From Paracoccaceae bacterium (GTDB lineage Bacteria > Pseudomonadota > Alphaproteobacteria > Rhodobacterales > Rhodobacteraceae): a stretch of 62,156 bases of DNA. The DNA lies in assembly GCA_007692585.1 (NCBI GenBank), contig REBU01000034.1, positions 1-62,156 of the forward strand, written 5' to 3'. This document shows, one piece after another, positions 27,872 to 37,393 of the stretch. Each line of letters opens with the position of its first letter. Positions within the stretch are counted from its first letter, which is position 1. Position numbers and translations under genes: made by a program. The notes beneath the pieces are model-generated. The model saw only the letters and a list, made by a program, of their open reading frames with translations, searched no databases and was not told the origin of the DNA.

Positions 27872-28990
27872 CTAACGCTCCTCGATCAGATGGGCCTGGG
27901 CGAGCGACCAGCCCAACCGCATCGGTGCACCCACCGACAGCGCGCTGCGCGCTTCGCGCAGGGTTTCGACGGTGACGAAGTGCCCGTCCCCCAGATTAAA
28001 GCGCCGCTGCACTCGTGATCCCAGAACATATTCGTCGATGAACCGACCTGTCACAGTGATCTCGGCATCTTCGTCCGGGTCCAGCAGGGTTATGCTTTCG
28101 GGGCGGATCATCATCGTGATGCGGCTGCCAGTGCGCAGGTTGATCCGCGACGTGATGCCGGGGGCCATCATCAGAGGTCCGGTCTGCATCCCTTCCGGGG
28201 TCAGCGCCAGGTCGAACAGGTTCACCTCGCCCATGAATTCCGCCACGAAGCGGCTGATGGGCCGTGCATAGATGTCGTCTGGCGTGCCGATTTGTTCAAA
28301 CCGCCCTGCGCGCATGATCGCGATGCGGTCCGACATCACCATGGCTTCTTCCAGCGAATGGGTGATGTAGACGAATGTTTTCCCGGTGCGCGCGTGCAGA
28401 TCCTTGAGTTCCTTTTCCAGCGTCTTGCGCAGCCGGTAGTCTAGCGCCGAAAGTGGCTCGTCGAAGAACAGGATTTCGGGGTCGAAGGCGAGGGCACGCG
28501 CCAGCGCCACCCGCTGTCGTTCCCCGCCAGAACAATCCTGAATCCGCTTGTCCACATAGCTGCGCGGCAGCTGGAGCAGGTCGAGAAGCTCCAGCGCCCG
28601 CTCGCGGCGATCGGTCAGGGACACGCCGCGGATCTTGAGCGGGAAGCCGATATTCTCGCCCACTGACCGATGCGGGAACAGCGCTAGCGACTGGAACACC
28701 ATGCAGGTCGGGCGCTTGTTGGCGGGCAGCTTTTCGATGCGTTGCCCGCGCAGATAGATCGCCCCGTCGGTCGGGGACTCCAGCCCGGCCAGAAGACGGA
28801 TGAGCGTGGTTTTGCCACTGCCCGACGGGCCGACAATCGTGAGAAACTCGCCTTCGCGGGCTTTCAGATCTATGGCATGCAGCGCCGTGAAATCGCCGAA
28901 TGTCTTTGTCAGACCGGCGATTTCCAGGATCGGCTGCGCCTGCACAGGGGCCGCCGATACATCATCGGCAAGGGTTTCGTGCTCAGCCAC
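27872..28990 (-). CDS. Polyamine-type ABC transporter ATP-binding protein (PotA-like)
   Basis: About 372 residues: an ATPase domain with Walker A GPSGSGKTT, Q-loop FQSLALFPH, signature CSGGERQRVALA and Walker B ILFFDEPLSALD, then a C-terminal regulatory TOBE-like domain (MMIRPESITLL). The start is uncertain because the frame opens with TTG at 29002 and GTG at 28990; the GTG just before the binding-protein stop was chosen. Cys replaces the usual Leu at the start of the signature, a tolerated change in this family. Confidence 0.9.
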   Translation of the reverse strand: MAEHETLADDVSAAPVQAQPILEIAGLTKTFGDFTALHAIDLKAREGEFLTIVGPSGSGKTTLIRLLAGLESPTDGAIYLRGQRIEKLPANKRPTCMVFQSLALFPHRSVGENIGFPLKIRGVSLTDRRERALELLDLLQLPRSYVDKRIQDCSGGERQRVALARALAFDPEILFFDEPLSALDYRLRKTLEKELKDLHARTGKTFVYITHSLEEAMVMSDRIAIMRAGRFEQIGTPDDIYARPISRFVAEFMGEVNLFDLALTPEGMQTGPLMMAPGITSRINLRTGSRITMMIRPESITLLDPDEDAEITVTGRFIDEYVLGSRVQRRFNLGDGHFVTVETLREARSALSVGAPMRLGWSLAQAHLIEER

Positions 28991-30107
28991 GCCGCGCCGC
29001 AAGATAAATCGCTGTCAATTCCGCCTCGTCCGCGACAACGCCGAATTCGACCGAGCGCGACATTTCCGCGTCGAGACTGTCCCATTGGATCGCATCCAGT
29101 TCGTCGGCCGAAAACTTGGCAAATACTTCCGGGTCGGCCATCTGTGTGACCGGGTTATAGGTGCCTTCCGAAAACGCGACCACCTTTGAAATATCGGGCT
29201 GCTGCACGAAGGCGAGAAACTCCTCGGCCAGGGTCGAAGGGTCGGGATTGTTCACCGCCGAGGTCAGCTCGACCCAGACCACCCCGCCCTTGCCATCGAC
29301 AGGCCCGGAATTTGGTGTGATCGCCCGCACATTGGAAAACCCGTCATAGCGTGCGGGGCTGGCGGTATAGGTTCCGCCGGTGAAATAGGCGTCGATCTCA
29401 CCGTTGATCATGGCGGTGTTCATCGCCACCAGATCGTCGGTCAAGAGCCGCGCATTGCCGAGGATGGTTTCCGTCGTGGTCCGGAACCGCGCCTTGTCGT
29501 CCTCGCTCAGGGGCACGAACGGGTTCAGGTCCGCTGCGAGACACAGGTGGATGACGTTCCAGTTGTCATAGCTCAATACACCATAGCGTCCCGCCATCGC
29601 AGGATCGAGGAACAGCTTCCAACCCTGATCCTCGGCCATCTCGCGGCTGATCACATCGGTGTTGACCACGAAGCTGAACGGACCATACCGCTGCGGCATC
29701 CCGATCAGTTCGCCATCCTCAGCGAAGGACAGCGGATAGTCCGAAAACTCGCCCATCTTTTCGAAGAAGGGCAGGAAGCGCTCCTTGCTCAGCGGTTTGA
29801 TCAGGCCCGCAGGATAGAGTTGCTGGCGTGCGAAGGGCTGGTTGAGGTTTATGAGATCCCACACATTCACTTCGCCTGCGCGCAGCCGGTTGACCATGTC
29901 AGGGTCGGATGTGCCGCTTTCGGCGCGGATGGTAGCGCCCGGATGCTGGCGACGAAACGGCCCGAGCACGTCGTCGCTGTTATATCCTTCCCAGCACAGG
30001 ATGTTCATGCGGTCGGCCCGTTGCGCCAATGCGGCGCTGAAGGGCATTGATGTGAGCGCCGCACCGGCCAACGCTCCAGAGGTGAAAGCTCTACGGTTCA
30101 GTCGCAT
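28983..30107 (-). CDS. Polyamine-type ABC transporter periplasmic binding protein (PotD/F-like)
   Basis: A 374-residue binding protein with a Tat signal (MRLNRRAFTSGALAG, cleavage near residue 28). The PotD-type opening MNILCWEGYNSDDVLGPF follows. The start at 30107 was chosen at the Tat signal; the open frame upstream runs antisense through the divergent kinase gene. First gene of a five-gene operon (binding protein, ATPase, two permeases, SDR). The neighbouring kinase and phospho-lyase suggest an amino alcohol rather than a simple polyamine as ligand. Confidence 0.9.
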   Translation of the reverse strand: MRLNRRAFTSGALAGAALTSMPFSAALAQRADRMNILCWEGYNSDDVLGPFRRQHPGATIRAESGTSDPDMVNRLRAGEVNVWDLINLNQPFARQQLYPAGLIKPLSKERFLPFFEKMGEFSDYPLSFAEDGELIGMPQRYGPFSFVVNTDVISREMAEDQGWKLFLDPAMAGRYGVLSYDNWNVIHLCLAADLNPFVPLSEDDKARFRTTTETILGNARLLTDDLVAMNTAMINGEIDAYFTGGTYTASPARYDGFSNVRAITPNSGPVDGKGGVVWVELTSAVNNPDPSTLAEEFLAFVQQPDISKVVAFSEGTYNPVTQMADPEVFAKFSADELDAIQWDSLDAEMSRSVEFGVVADEAELTAIYLAARRG

Positions 30108-30299
30108 CCTGATGATCCCTCTTTGGCAATCGCAAGGTTTCTTAAACATCATATTGCTTTCGGACATGCAGGTCGCGCAAGGAAAAACTTGTGAGTCCCA
30201 CATTTTTCGACTAACTTGCAAAATAAAAGAGCAGGGCAGGCCCGCTCCGTCGGGCGCTGTCTTGCGGCGCGGGATTTGCTGGGTTGTTGTCGGGACTGT

Positions 30300-31328
30300 A
30301 TGATGTCGGGACTTTATGAAGACGCATTCCTCACGGTGCTGCAGCAGGGGGTTGAAAGTGTTGCGGGCCATTGGGGTTTGTCGCGCGACACTCGCGTGTC
30401 TCTGCTGACCGTTTCCGAAAACGCTACCTTCCGGGCCGATGATCCGCAGCTTGCTGATCCCATGATCCTTCGGGTGCACCGCCCTGCCTATCATACCCCC
30501 GCCGAGATCGAGTCCGAAATTGCCTGGATCGAGGCCCTGCGTGCCGAAGGGGTCGTTGCAACGCCTGCCCCGATTGCCACCGCCACTGGCGCGCGGATGG
30601 CCGCGTTTCGCCACGGCGACGACACTCGCCATGTCGCAGCTTTCGCCTTCATGTCCGGGGCAGAGCCCGACCCGGGCTCCGGGCTGGTCGAAGGCTTCGG
30701 ACTGCTGGGGGAAATCAGCGCACGGCTGCACGGCCATGCCCGCGGCTGGACGCCGCCGCCGGGCTTCACCCGCAAGACATGGGATTTCGCCCGGACCATC
30801 GGCGATGCGCCGCATTGGGGGTCCTGGCGCGACAGTCTGGGTCTCGACGCGCAGGGGGCTGCGTTGCTGGAGCGCTGCGCGGCCGATTTGCAGGCCAAGA
30901 CCGCAGCTTACGGCATTGCGCCGGACCGGTTCGGGCTGATCCACGCGGACCTGCGGCTTGCAAACCTGTTGGTCGATGGCAACCGGCTGGGTGTGATCGA
31001 CTTCGACGATTGCGGCTTCGGCTGGTTCGTCTATGATTTTGCGGCCGCAGTCAGCTTTCTGGAAACTGAATCCTTCATCCCGGACCTCGCTGACGCCTGG
31101 GTGGCGGGCTACCGGCGCGTGGCCCCGCTTGCTGATGTGGATGTGGCGATGATCCCGGCCTTCGTCATGCTGCGGCGCATGATGTTGACAGCCTGGATTG
31201 CCAGCCATGCCGAAACCCCCACTGCACAAGAAGCAGGGCTGGACGCCTACACCCGCGGCACGCTCGATCTGGCAGAACGCTGGCTGTCAATTCATGGCAT
31301 GTCTGCCGGGCAAAGGCATCACCAATGA
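30300..31328 (+). CDS. APH-fold kinase, hydroxylysine-kinase/homoserine-kinase-like
   Basis: A 342-residue protein of the aminoglycoside phosphotransferase fold. The catalytic loop is HADLRLANLLVDG and the metal site is VIDFDDCGFGW. Two adjacent ATGs (30300, 30303) start the frame. Its TGA overlaps the next gene's ATG. The adjacent enzyme belongs to the phospho-lyase branch of class III PLP enzymes; in animals hydroxylysine is phosphorylated by an APH-type kinase and then cleaved by such a lyase. A hydroxyl-amine kinase role is therefore inferred from the pairing; other hydroxyl substrates are possible. Confidence 0.8.
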   Translation: MMSGLYEDAFLTVLQQGVESVAGHWGLSRDTRVSLLTVSENATFRADDPQLADPMILRVHRPAYHTPAEIESEIAWIEALRAEGVVATPAPIATATGARMAAFRHGDDTRHVAAFAFMSGAEPDPGSGLVEGFGLLGEISARLHGHARGWTPPPGFTRKTWDFARTIGDAPHWGSWRDSLGLDAQGAALLERCAADLQAKTAAYGIAPDRFGLIHADLRLANLLVDGNRLGVIDFDDCGFGWFVYDFAAAVSFLETESFIPDLADAWVAGYRRVAPLADVDVAMIPAFVMLRRMMLTAWIASHAETPTAQEAGLDAYTRGTLDLAERWLSIHGMSAGQRHHQ

Positions 31329-32701
31329 CCGCGCGCACCCGGCCCATTCTGGACATGAACGCCTTTGAGGGCGACGCGGGTGACGACGCCTTGCTGGCGC
31401 GTCGGCTCGCCAATTTCGGTGCAGCCTCGGTCTTGTTTTATGACCAGCCCATTGAAATGGTGCGGGGGCGCGGCGCGTGGATGGAAGCCGCCGATGGCAC
31501 AAGCTATCTCGATTTCTACAACAATGTCATGTCCGTCGGACATTGCCATCCGCAAGTGGTGGCCGCGATTGCGGCGCAGGCAGCAGAGCTGGCGATCAAC
31601 AGCCGCTATCTGCACCCCAAGGTGGAAACCTATCTCGAACGGCTCAAGGCTACGTTGCCAGACGGGCTGGCCAACGCGGTCCTGTGTTGTTCGGGTAGCG
31701 AAGCCAATGATCTGGCGATGCGGATCGCAATGAAGGCGACCGGCGCGCGCGGATTTATCGTGACCGAAGCCGCCTATCACGGCAACACGCTGGCGGTGAC
31801 AGAGATTTCCCCTGCGTCCTGGAAGCGTGGCGGACGCCCCGACCATGTACGCCTTGTCGCGGCCCCGACAGTGGCGGCCTACGGCCCTGATCCGGCGGCA
31901 GGGTTTGCAGCGGCAGTAGCGGCAGCAGCTGCGGATCTGGAGGCATCGGGTTTTGGGCTGGCCGCGTTCATCTGCGACTCGATCCTGTCCAGCGACGGGG
32001 TCTATGCAGACCCGGCCGGTTTTCTGGCGAGTGCCGCAGACGCTGCGCGCGCGGCGGGCGGGCTTTACATCGCTGACGAGGTGCAACCGGGGTTTGGCCG
32101 CACTGGTGCCGGGATGTGGGGCTTTGCGCGCCATGGTGTGGTGCCGGATATCGTCACCATGGGCAAACCCATGGGTGACGGCTACCCTATGGCAGGTATG
32201 GTGACACGGCCCGACCTGCTCGCGCGGTTTTGCGACGACACAGGCTATTTCAACACGTTCGGGGCCAACCCGGTCGCGGCGGCTGCGGGGCTGGCGGTGC
32301 TCGACGCGATCCGCGAGGAAGGCATGATCGCGAATGCCGCGACGAGCGGCGAGGGCCTGTTGGCAGCGCTTCGCGAAATCGCGGCCAAGGATGAGCGCAT
32401 TGCTGAAGTGCGGGGCGCGGGCCTGTTCATCGGTATCGAAATGAACGGCCCTGACGCCGGCATGACCGTGCGACGCATGACCGAAGCCCTGCGCGCCCGG
32501 CGCGTGCTGATCGGGGCCGCGGGGCGGTTCGGCGAGACGCTCAAGATACGCCCCCCCCTGTCGCTTGCGGCAGACGAGGCGGATTTTTTCCTCGATGGTT
32601 TTCGTGCCGCGCTCGACACACTGCCGGTCAGCTTGCCACCACGCGCACAGAAGCGGTTGCCAGCGCGCGCGCGAGCAGCCCCGAAGGTGCCCGGTCGGTA
32701 A
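31325..32701 (+). CDS. Class III PLP enzyme, probable amino-alcohol-phosphate phospho-lyase
   Basis: A 458-residue PLP enzyme. Segments match the phospho-lyase branch (AGXT2L-type) better than ordinary transaminases: NNVMSVGHCHPQVV, INSRYLHPKVETY, SGSEANDLAMRIA, YHGNT, and above all DIVTMGKPMGDGYP around the PLP lysine, where transaminases usually have GKxxGGG. It ends with LKIRPPLSLAADEADFF and a basic tail. Coupled to the kinase by ATGA. The expected reaction removes phosphate and ammonia from a phosphorylated amino alcohol. Its last 74 bases overlap the convergent DeoR gene. Confidence 0.85.
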   Translation: MTARTRPILDMNAFEGDAGDDALLARRLANFGAASVLFYDQPIEMVRGRGAWMEAADGTSYLDFYNNVMSVGHCHPQVVAAIAAQAAELAINSRYLHPKVETYLERLKATLPDGLANAVLCCSGSEANDLAMRIAMKATGARGFIVTEAAYHGNTLAVTEISPASWKRGGRPDHVRLVAAPTVAAYGPDPAAGFAAAVAAAAADLEASGFGLAAFICDSILSSDGVYADPAGFLASAADAARAAGGLYIADEVQPGFGRTGAGMWGFARHGVVPDIVTMGKPMGDGYPMAGMVTRPDLLARFCDDTGYFNTFGANPVAAAAGLAVLDAIREEGMIANAATSGEGLLAALREIAAKDERIAEVRGAGLFIGIEMNGPDAGMTVRRMTEALRARRVLIGAAGRFGETLKIRPPLSLAADEADFFLDGFRAALDTLPVSLPPRAQKRLPARARAAPKVPGR

Positions 32702-33413
32702 CCAGGACGTCGATCCCGGGCCACTGGGCATAGCGGGCCGGGAACAGCGCGTCGTGCTTGGAATGATCGGCCACGACCATGCGCTGGCGCGCCCGCCGCC
32801 CCATTGCGGCATAGACCTCGGCCATGTCCATCAGCGCGTCGGACGGTCCTTCCATGGTCAGGCCGCTGGCCCCGAGGATCGCCCAATCGGCGTGCAGATC
32901 TTCCAGAAAGCGCAGGGTATGGGCGCCACGCAGCGCCCCTTCACCGGCATGGTAGTAGCCCGGCGTCAGCATGACCTCGATCCTGGGATTCAGCGCCAGA
33001 ACCGAGGCCACGCCAAACGCATGGGTCACCACTGTGACGTCGGTCATTTCTGCGGCGATCCGGCGGGCAATATGGGTGGTTGTGGCGCCTGAGCCGATGA
33101 AAATCAGCTTCGCCTCTGACAGCAGAGATGTCGCGACATGGGCCATGCGCCGCCGTTCCTCCACGAACAGCCCTTGGCGTTCCTGAACGCCGGGTTCGTT
33201 GGTCGTGCTGCGCACCGCCCCGCCATAAGTGCGGCTAAGCGCACCTTCGGCGCAAAGCGCCTCGAAATCGCGGCGGATGGTTTCGGTGGAGACGCGCAGC
33301 AGAGCGGCCAGTTCCCCTACCCGCAGCGACGGCGCCTGTTCCAGCTCCGCTAGAATCCGGCGCCGCCGCTCTGCCCTAGGGATCCGCATCGCTGGTCGGC
33401 CCCTTTCCACCAT
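32628..33413 (-). CDS. DeoR-family transcriptional regulator
   Basis: A 261-residue regulator with an N-terminal winged helix (VGELAALLRVSTETIRRD) and a sugar-phosphate-isomerase-like sensor domain (FIGSGATTTHIA, MVVADHSKHDA). An alternative start at 33389 (MRIPRAERR) would remove eight residues. It lies 33 bases after an SDR gene in the same direction and overlaps the 3' end of the opposing phospho-lyase gene. DeoR proteins usually sense phosphorylated metabolites, so it could control the local acetamidase/SDR unit, the kinase pathway, or both. Confidence 0.88.
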   Translation of the reverse strand: MVERGRPAMRIPRAERRRRILAELEQAPSLRVGELAALLRVSTETIRRDFEALCAEGALSRTYGGAVRSTTNEPGVQERQGLFVEERRRMAHVATSLLSEAKLIFIGSGATTTHIARRIAAEMTDVTVVTHAFGVASVLALNPRIEVMLTPGYYHAGEGALRGAHTLRFLEDLHADWAILGASGLTMEGPSDALMDMAEVYAAMGRRARQRMVVADHSKHDALFPARYAQWPGIDVLVTDRAPSGLLARALATASVRVVAS

Positions 33414-33446
33414 GTCGGTTTGTCCGGCCCACGCTGGTTGGTTGCG

Positions 33447-34193
33447 TCACAACTGCACGCCCTTGGTCAGGGCGCCATCGATCACAAGGTTGGTGCCGCT
33501 GGTAAAGGATGACGCGGGGCTGGCAAGAAACACCACGCCGCGCGCGATTTCCTCAGGCGTTGCCATGCGGCCCATCGGGTTCAGCCCCAGCGCGGTCGCG
33601 AATAGCTCCGGGTTGCCGGTTTCGATCTGCTGCCAGATGCCGCCGTCGAAATAGGTGTTGCCCGGCGACACAGCGTTCGCGCGAATGCCCTTGGGAGCCA
33701 GCTTGTAGGCTAACCCTTGGGAATAATGTACCAGCGCTGCCTTGAACGCCCCGTAAGCAGGGCCGGTGAAATCGATCTCGCGTCCCGACACCGAACTGAC
33801 GAGTGTGATCGACGCGGCCTTTGACGCTTCCAGCCACGGCATCGCGGCGTTCACAAGCCGCACGCAATGCATCATGTCTGTCTCGAACCCCGCCTGCCAG
33901 GCGGCTTCGTCGTCGCTGACCGCCAGCGCCGACACGTTTCCGATCACGAGATCAATGCCGCCCATTGCGTCGGCGCTCGCCTTTACCCATGCCTCCAGCG
34001 CGGCCTTGTCGGACACGTCCACCGCCGCCCCATGCGCGCCCAGTTCGGTGGCCACAGCCTTCACCTCGGCTTCAGTGCGGGCGCAGATTGCCACCTCCGC
34101 CCCCTCCGCCACAAGGATTTCGGCACAGCGCCGCCCGATCCCCTTGCTGCCGCCTGTCACCAGCGCTTTCAGCCCGTTCAATCCCAGATCCAT
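33447..34193 (-). CDS. Short-chain dehydrogenase/reductase
   Basis: A 248-residue SDR: cofactor motif TGGSKGIGRR, IGNVSAL in place of the usual NAG, catalytic Ser in VSSVSG, and YGAFK for the Tyr/Lys pair. It ends with TSGTNLVIDGALTKG. It lies between acetamidase (18 bases upstream) and deoR (33 bases downstream), probably one transcript. No substrate can be named. Confidence 0.85.
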   Translation of the reverse strand: MDLGLNGLKALVTGGSKGIGRRCAEILVAEGAEVAICARTEAEVKAVATELGAHGAAVDVSDKAALEAWVKASADAMGGIDLVIGNVSALAVSDDEAAWQAGFETDMMHCVRLVNAAMPWLEASKAASITLVSSVSGREIDFTGPAYGAFKAALVHYSQGLAYKLAPKGIRANAVSPGNTYFDGGIWQQIETGNPELFATALGLNPMGRMATPEEIARGVVFLASPASSFTSGTNLVIDGALTKGVQL

Positions 34194-34211
34194 GCCCTGC
34201 GCTCCTTTTGA

Positions 34212-35198
34212 TTACTTAACATATTTCTTTGCGATGGACGCGCCGACCGAGTATTTCGGGTCGACCATATTTCCCAGCCGCACCTTGCCGCACATTGTCA
34301 AAAGCATGTAGGCGTCGGCTTCCGTCTGGCCAGTTTCCGCCGCCAGCCACCGCACCAGTTCGCGATAGGCGATGCGGGAAGCGTCTTCAAGCGGGCGGGC
34401 GGAACCGATGAACATCATCATGTCTTCGGTTTCGAGTTGCGGCCAGGCGTTCCCATGCCCTTTCACGAGGTCAATCTGCAACTCAACCGTTGCGGGTATC
34501 TCCAGCGCGACGCCACATAATTCGCCATCGCCCTGAATCGCGTGGCAATCCCCCAGGTAGAGATACCCACCCGGCGTGTTCACCGGCAGATAGATGATCG
34601 CACCGGGTGCCACATCGGGCATATCCATATTGCCGCCGTAGTAATCAGGCTGCAGTGACGAGATCGCCTCGATTTCCGGGGCCGTGCCGATCGTGCCGAT
34701 GAAGGGCTCATAGGGCAGTGTTACGGTATCGGACCAATACACCCCGTCAGCATCCACCTTGATCTTGCGGACCTTTTCGGGCAACGGCGCGTTCAGCATG
34801 GCAGTATTCGCCGTGCCCACCAGCCCGCCAAATTCAGGGATCAGGCAGGTGGTGCCCACAGGCTGCGCTCCGCGCGGCGTGATCGACAGGATGCGCACCG
34901 CCAGCGCGTCGCCCTTTTCGGCGCCCTTCACATAGATCGGTCCGGTCTGTGGGTTCAGGAAGGGAAAGTTCAGAAGTTCCGACGGCTTGTCGCTTTCGCT
35001 GGTGATCTTACCCTCAAAAGCATCATGGGTTTCGACGGAGACCACGGCCCCCGGTTCGACTTCGAGCACCGGATCGGCATAAGGACCGTAGACATAGTGA
35101 AAGCGGCCCTGGTCGGCGATGGTGATCGTGTGGCGCGCGCCCGCCTTGCCCCCCGCGACACCTTTGCGCGCCATGATCGACGTGTTCAGCCAGCTCAT
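34212..35198 (-). CDS. Acetamidase/formamidase family protein
   Basis: A 328-residue amidase of the acetamidase/formamidase (AmdA/FmdA) family, recognised by GDCHAIQGDGELCG, PGAVVSVETHDAFEG and RGAQPVGTTCL. It would hydrolyse a short amide to acid and ammonia in the cytoplasm. The ATG at 35198 has AAGGAG upstream. First gene of a unit with an SDR and a DeoR regulator. It fits a wider set of amide-nitrogen genes in this window, but the true substrate is unknown. Confidence 0.88.
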   Translation of the reverse strand: MSWLNTSIMARKGVAGGKAGARHTITIADQGRFHYVYGPYADPVLEVEPGAVVSVETHDAFEGKITSESDKPSELLNFPFLNPQTGPIYVKGAEKGDALAVRILSITPRGAQPVGTTCLIPEFGGLVGTANTAMLNAPLPEKVRKIKVDADGVYWSDTVTLPYEPFIGTIGTAPEIEAISSLQPDYYGGNMDMPDVAPGAIIYLPVNTPGGYLYLGDCHAIQGDGELCGVALEIPATVELQIDLVKGHGNAWPQLETEDMMMFIGSARPLEDASRIAYRELVRWLAAETGQTEADAYMLLTMCGKVRLGNMVDPKYSVGASIAKKYVK

Positions 35199-35805
35199 TT
35201 CCGTGCTCCTTGAGGTTCGTGTCCATCTCCATCAAATCAAGTTTCCGCGGCCCCGGCAACACTCTCGTCGGCGCGCGCCATCCGGGTCCTTCGAAAGGAC
35301 TACGCATAAGGCAAATCCAAACTGTCTCGGGGATATCGGACAGGTCCGAGGGCGATCTCAGGACCGACCGAACGGTGACTTGGGGTTCGACCACACAAAG
35401 GTCTTCAATGCCGCGATGTGTCCCTTTGGTCTGAAAACGGAGCGTGAGCTGTGGATAGTGGGCCAGGTTGGCATTGCGCAGGCCTGAACCTGCATCGGGC
35501 TGATGTCGCCCGGTTTCGACTGCTGTCTGCGCGCGTTTGACATCTGCCCGACACGGCGATCACCCGCGTCACCGTCGACAGTGCTTTTGACATGCGCCAA
35601 GGCCGGGACGCCATCGCCGCTGAGGGGCCGAAGCGCGCGGCGTTGGGCTTGGAGCAATGGCGCGACATCGCTCTTTGCTCAGGAACGTCACCGCTCTTGG
35701 CCCCCCCGTTACAGAGGCCGTGCGCTGTCCCTGTCCTGGATAAGGCGCTGCTCGGCCATCACGGAAGCGGATGCAGCTGCCCAGCCTGAAAGGAGCAGCC
35801 GCGCA
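35199..35805. other. Intergenic region, nothing recognised
   Basis: About 600 bases between the acetamidase start and the end of the TRAP/hydrolase operon. Several short open frames occur, but none has a recognisable domain, ribosome-binding site or family-like sequence. The acetamidase promoter should lie at its left end. Confidence 0.45.
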
Positions 35806-37392
35806 TCAGAAGCCCAGGGCCGCACCATCCGCGCGTGGATCTGCGCCCACTTCGATCAGGCCATCTGGCCAGTAGGCGACACCGCCTGCGTGGCCTGCCA
35901 TATCGCTGTAGGGGGGGATCATTTCCACCTCATGCCCAGCCGATTTCAGTGAAGCCACCAAGGCAGGATCAAAGCGGTCTTCCAGCTTCAGGCTGGTCGT
36001 GGCATCGCCCCATGTCTTTCCTAGCAGCCAGCGCGGCGCAGAGATTGCCTGCTGCAGATCCTGCCCGAACATTGCATAGCGGCTGAATACGGCGGCCTGC
36101 GTCTGCGGCTGGCCCTCGCCGCCCATGGTGCCATAGGCCAGAACACGCCCGTCGCTCAGCTTTGCCAAAGCAGGGTTGAGCGTGTGGAACGGTCGCGCGA
36201 ACGGGCGCAACTGGTTCGGGCCGGGGGTCAGGGAAAAGCCGGCACCACGGTTCTGGAAAAAGACCCCTGTCTTGTCGCAGACAAGCCCGGATCCGAATTC
36301 CCAGAACACCGACTGGATGAAGCTGACCACGCAGCCGTCGCTGTCTGCGATGCCCATCCACACTGTATCACCGGGTTTGGCCACTTCTGGCCATGGGCGC
36401 GCGTGATCACGGCTGATCTGCAGCGCAAGAGCATCCAGCGCCTCGGGGGCCAGCCAGTCCTGGGCGTTGGTCGCCATGTGATCCGGGTCGCCCAATTCAG
36501 AATTGCGGCGGATGAAGGCCAGCTTGGTCGCCTCGATCAGCCCGTGCAGATGGTCAAAGCCCTCGGCGTCGCGCACATTCAGACGGTCAAACAAACCAAG
36601 GATCATCAGGGACGCGATCCCTTGTGTGGGCGGGATCATGTTCCAGATCTGACCTGCGCGCACCGAAGTGGTCAGGGGCGTCGTGACCTCTGCCTGGAAA
36701 TTCGCGAAATCGTCCCGCCGCAACGGACTGCCCGCATCTTCCAGAAAAGCCGCGTGGGTCTGGGCGATGTCGCCTTGATAAAACTCCGCCAGACCCTGCG
36801 CCGCCAAATGTGCAAGGGTCTGTGCCAGAGCGGGCTGGCGCAGCCGGTGGCCTGGGTTTGGTACCGCGCCGTCATGCAGGAAAGTTGACGCAAAACCACG
36901 CACATCTTTCAGGCCCGCCAGCTTTTCGCGTGTGGTGCGCGCCTGATTTTCGGTCACGGCGATGCCGTCTTGCGCCAAGGCAATGGCGGGGGCCAACAAA
37001 TCGGACAAGGGTATTCTGTTGCCGCGCGGGCAATGCTGAAGGGCCGCGCGCCAGCTTGCGATCGCGCCCGGAACCGTCAGTGCCGCCAATGGTCCCCGTG
37101 CAGGCAAGGCATCGTGCACGTCCTGCGCCGCGTACCAATCGACTGAGGCCAGGCCCGCCGCCCGTCCTGCGCCCGATACGGCCACAGGGGCATGGCCGGG
37201 GCGATGGATGATCCAGAACCCGTCGCCGCCAATCCCGTTCATATGCGGATAAGCCACGGCAATCGCTGCGGCAGCCGCAACCATCGCCTCGACGGCGCTG
37301 CCGCCCGCGTTCAGGATATCCCGACCGGCTAGGGCTGCGGCGCGATGCGGGGCTGAAACCCCGCCGTTGAATCCGAAAGCAGAACTGAGCAT
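35806..37392 (-). CDS. Gamma-glutamyltransferase-family hydrolase, oxamate amidohydrolase (HpxW)-like
   Basis: A 528-residue Ntn-hydrolase. The N-terminal half shows VSAPHRAAALAGRDILNAGG and AYPHMNGIGGDGFW; the nucleophile Thr that would start the small subunit lies in GDTVWMGIADSDG, and MGGEGQPQ lies near the end. There is no signal peptide, unlike periplasmic gamma-glutamyltransferases, so it acts in the cytoplasm. Length and the YPHMNGIGGDGFW segment recall oxamate amidohydrolase of the HpxW type. It starts one base after dctM, with a 2-oxoacid-type TRAP binding protein in the same operon, which would fit oxamate. A general gamma-glutamyl hydrolase remains possible. Confidence 0.82.
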   Translation of the reverse strand: MLSSAFGFNGGVSAPHRAAALAGRDILNAGGSAVEAMVAAAAAIAVAYPHMNGIGGDGFWIIHRPGHAPVAVSGAGRAAGLASVDWYAAQDVHDALPARGPLAALTVPGAIASWRAALQHCPRGNRIPLSDLLAPAIALAQDGIAVTENQARTTREKLAGLKDVRGFASTFLHDGAVPNPGHRLRQPALAQTLAHLAAQGLAEFYQGDIAQTHAAFLEDAGSPLRRDDFANFQAEVTTPLTTSVRAGQIWNMIPPTQGIASLMILGLFDRLNVRDAEGFDHLHGLIEATKLAFIRRNSELGDPDHMATNAQDWLAPEALDALALQISRDHARPWPEVAKPGDTVWMGIADSDGCVVSFIQSVFWEFGSGLVCDKTGVFFQNRGAGFSLTPGPNQLRPFARPFHTLNPALAKLSDGRVLAYGTMGGEGQPQTQAAVFSRYAMFGQDLQQAISAPRWLLGKTWGDATTSLKLEDRFDPALVASLKSAGHEVEMIPPYSDMAGHAGGVAYWPDGLIEVGADPRADGAALGF

Positions 37393-37393
37393 G

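Noticed and set aside
30108-31229. N-terminal extension of the polyamine-type binding protein frame
   Set aside because: The open frame runs antisense through the kinase gene; the Tat signal fixes the real start at 30107.
35503-35952. 149-codon plus-strand frame before the hydrolase
   Set aside because: Its second half overlaps the well-supported hydrolase gene in antisense, and no family is recognised.
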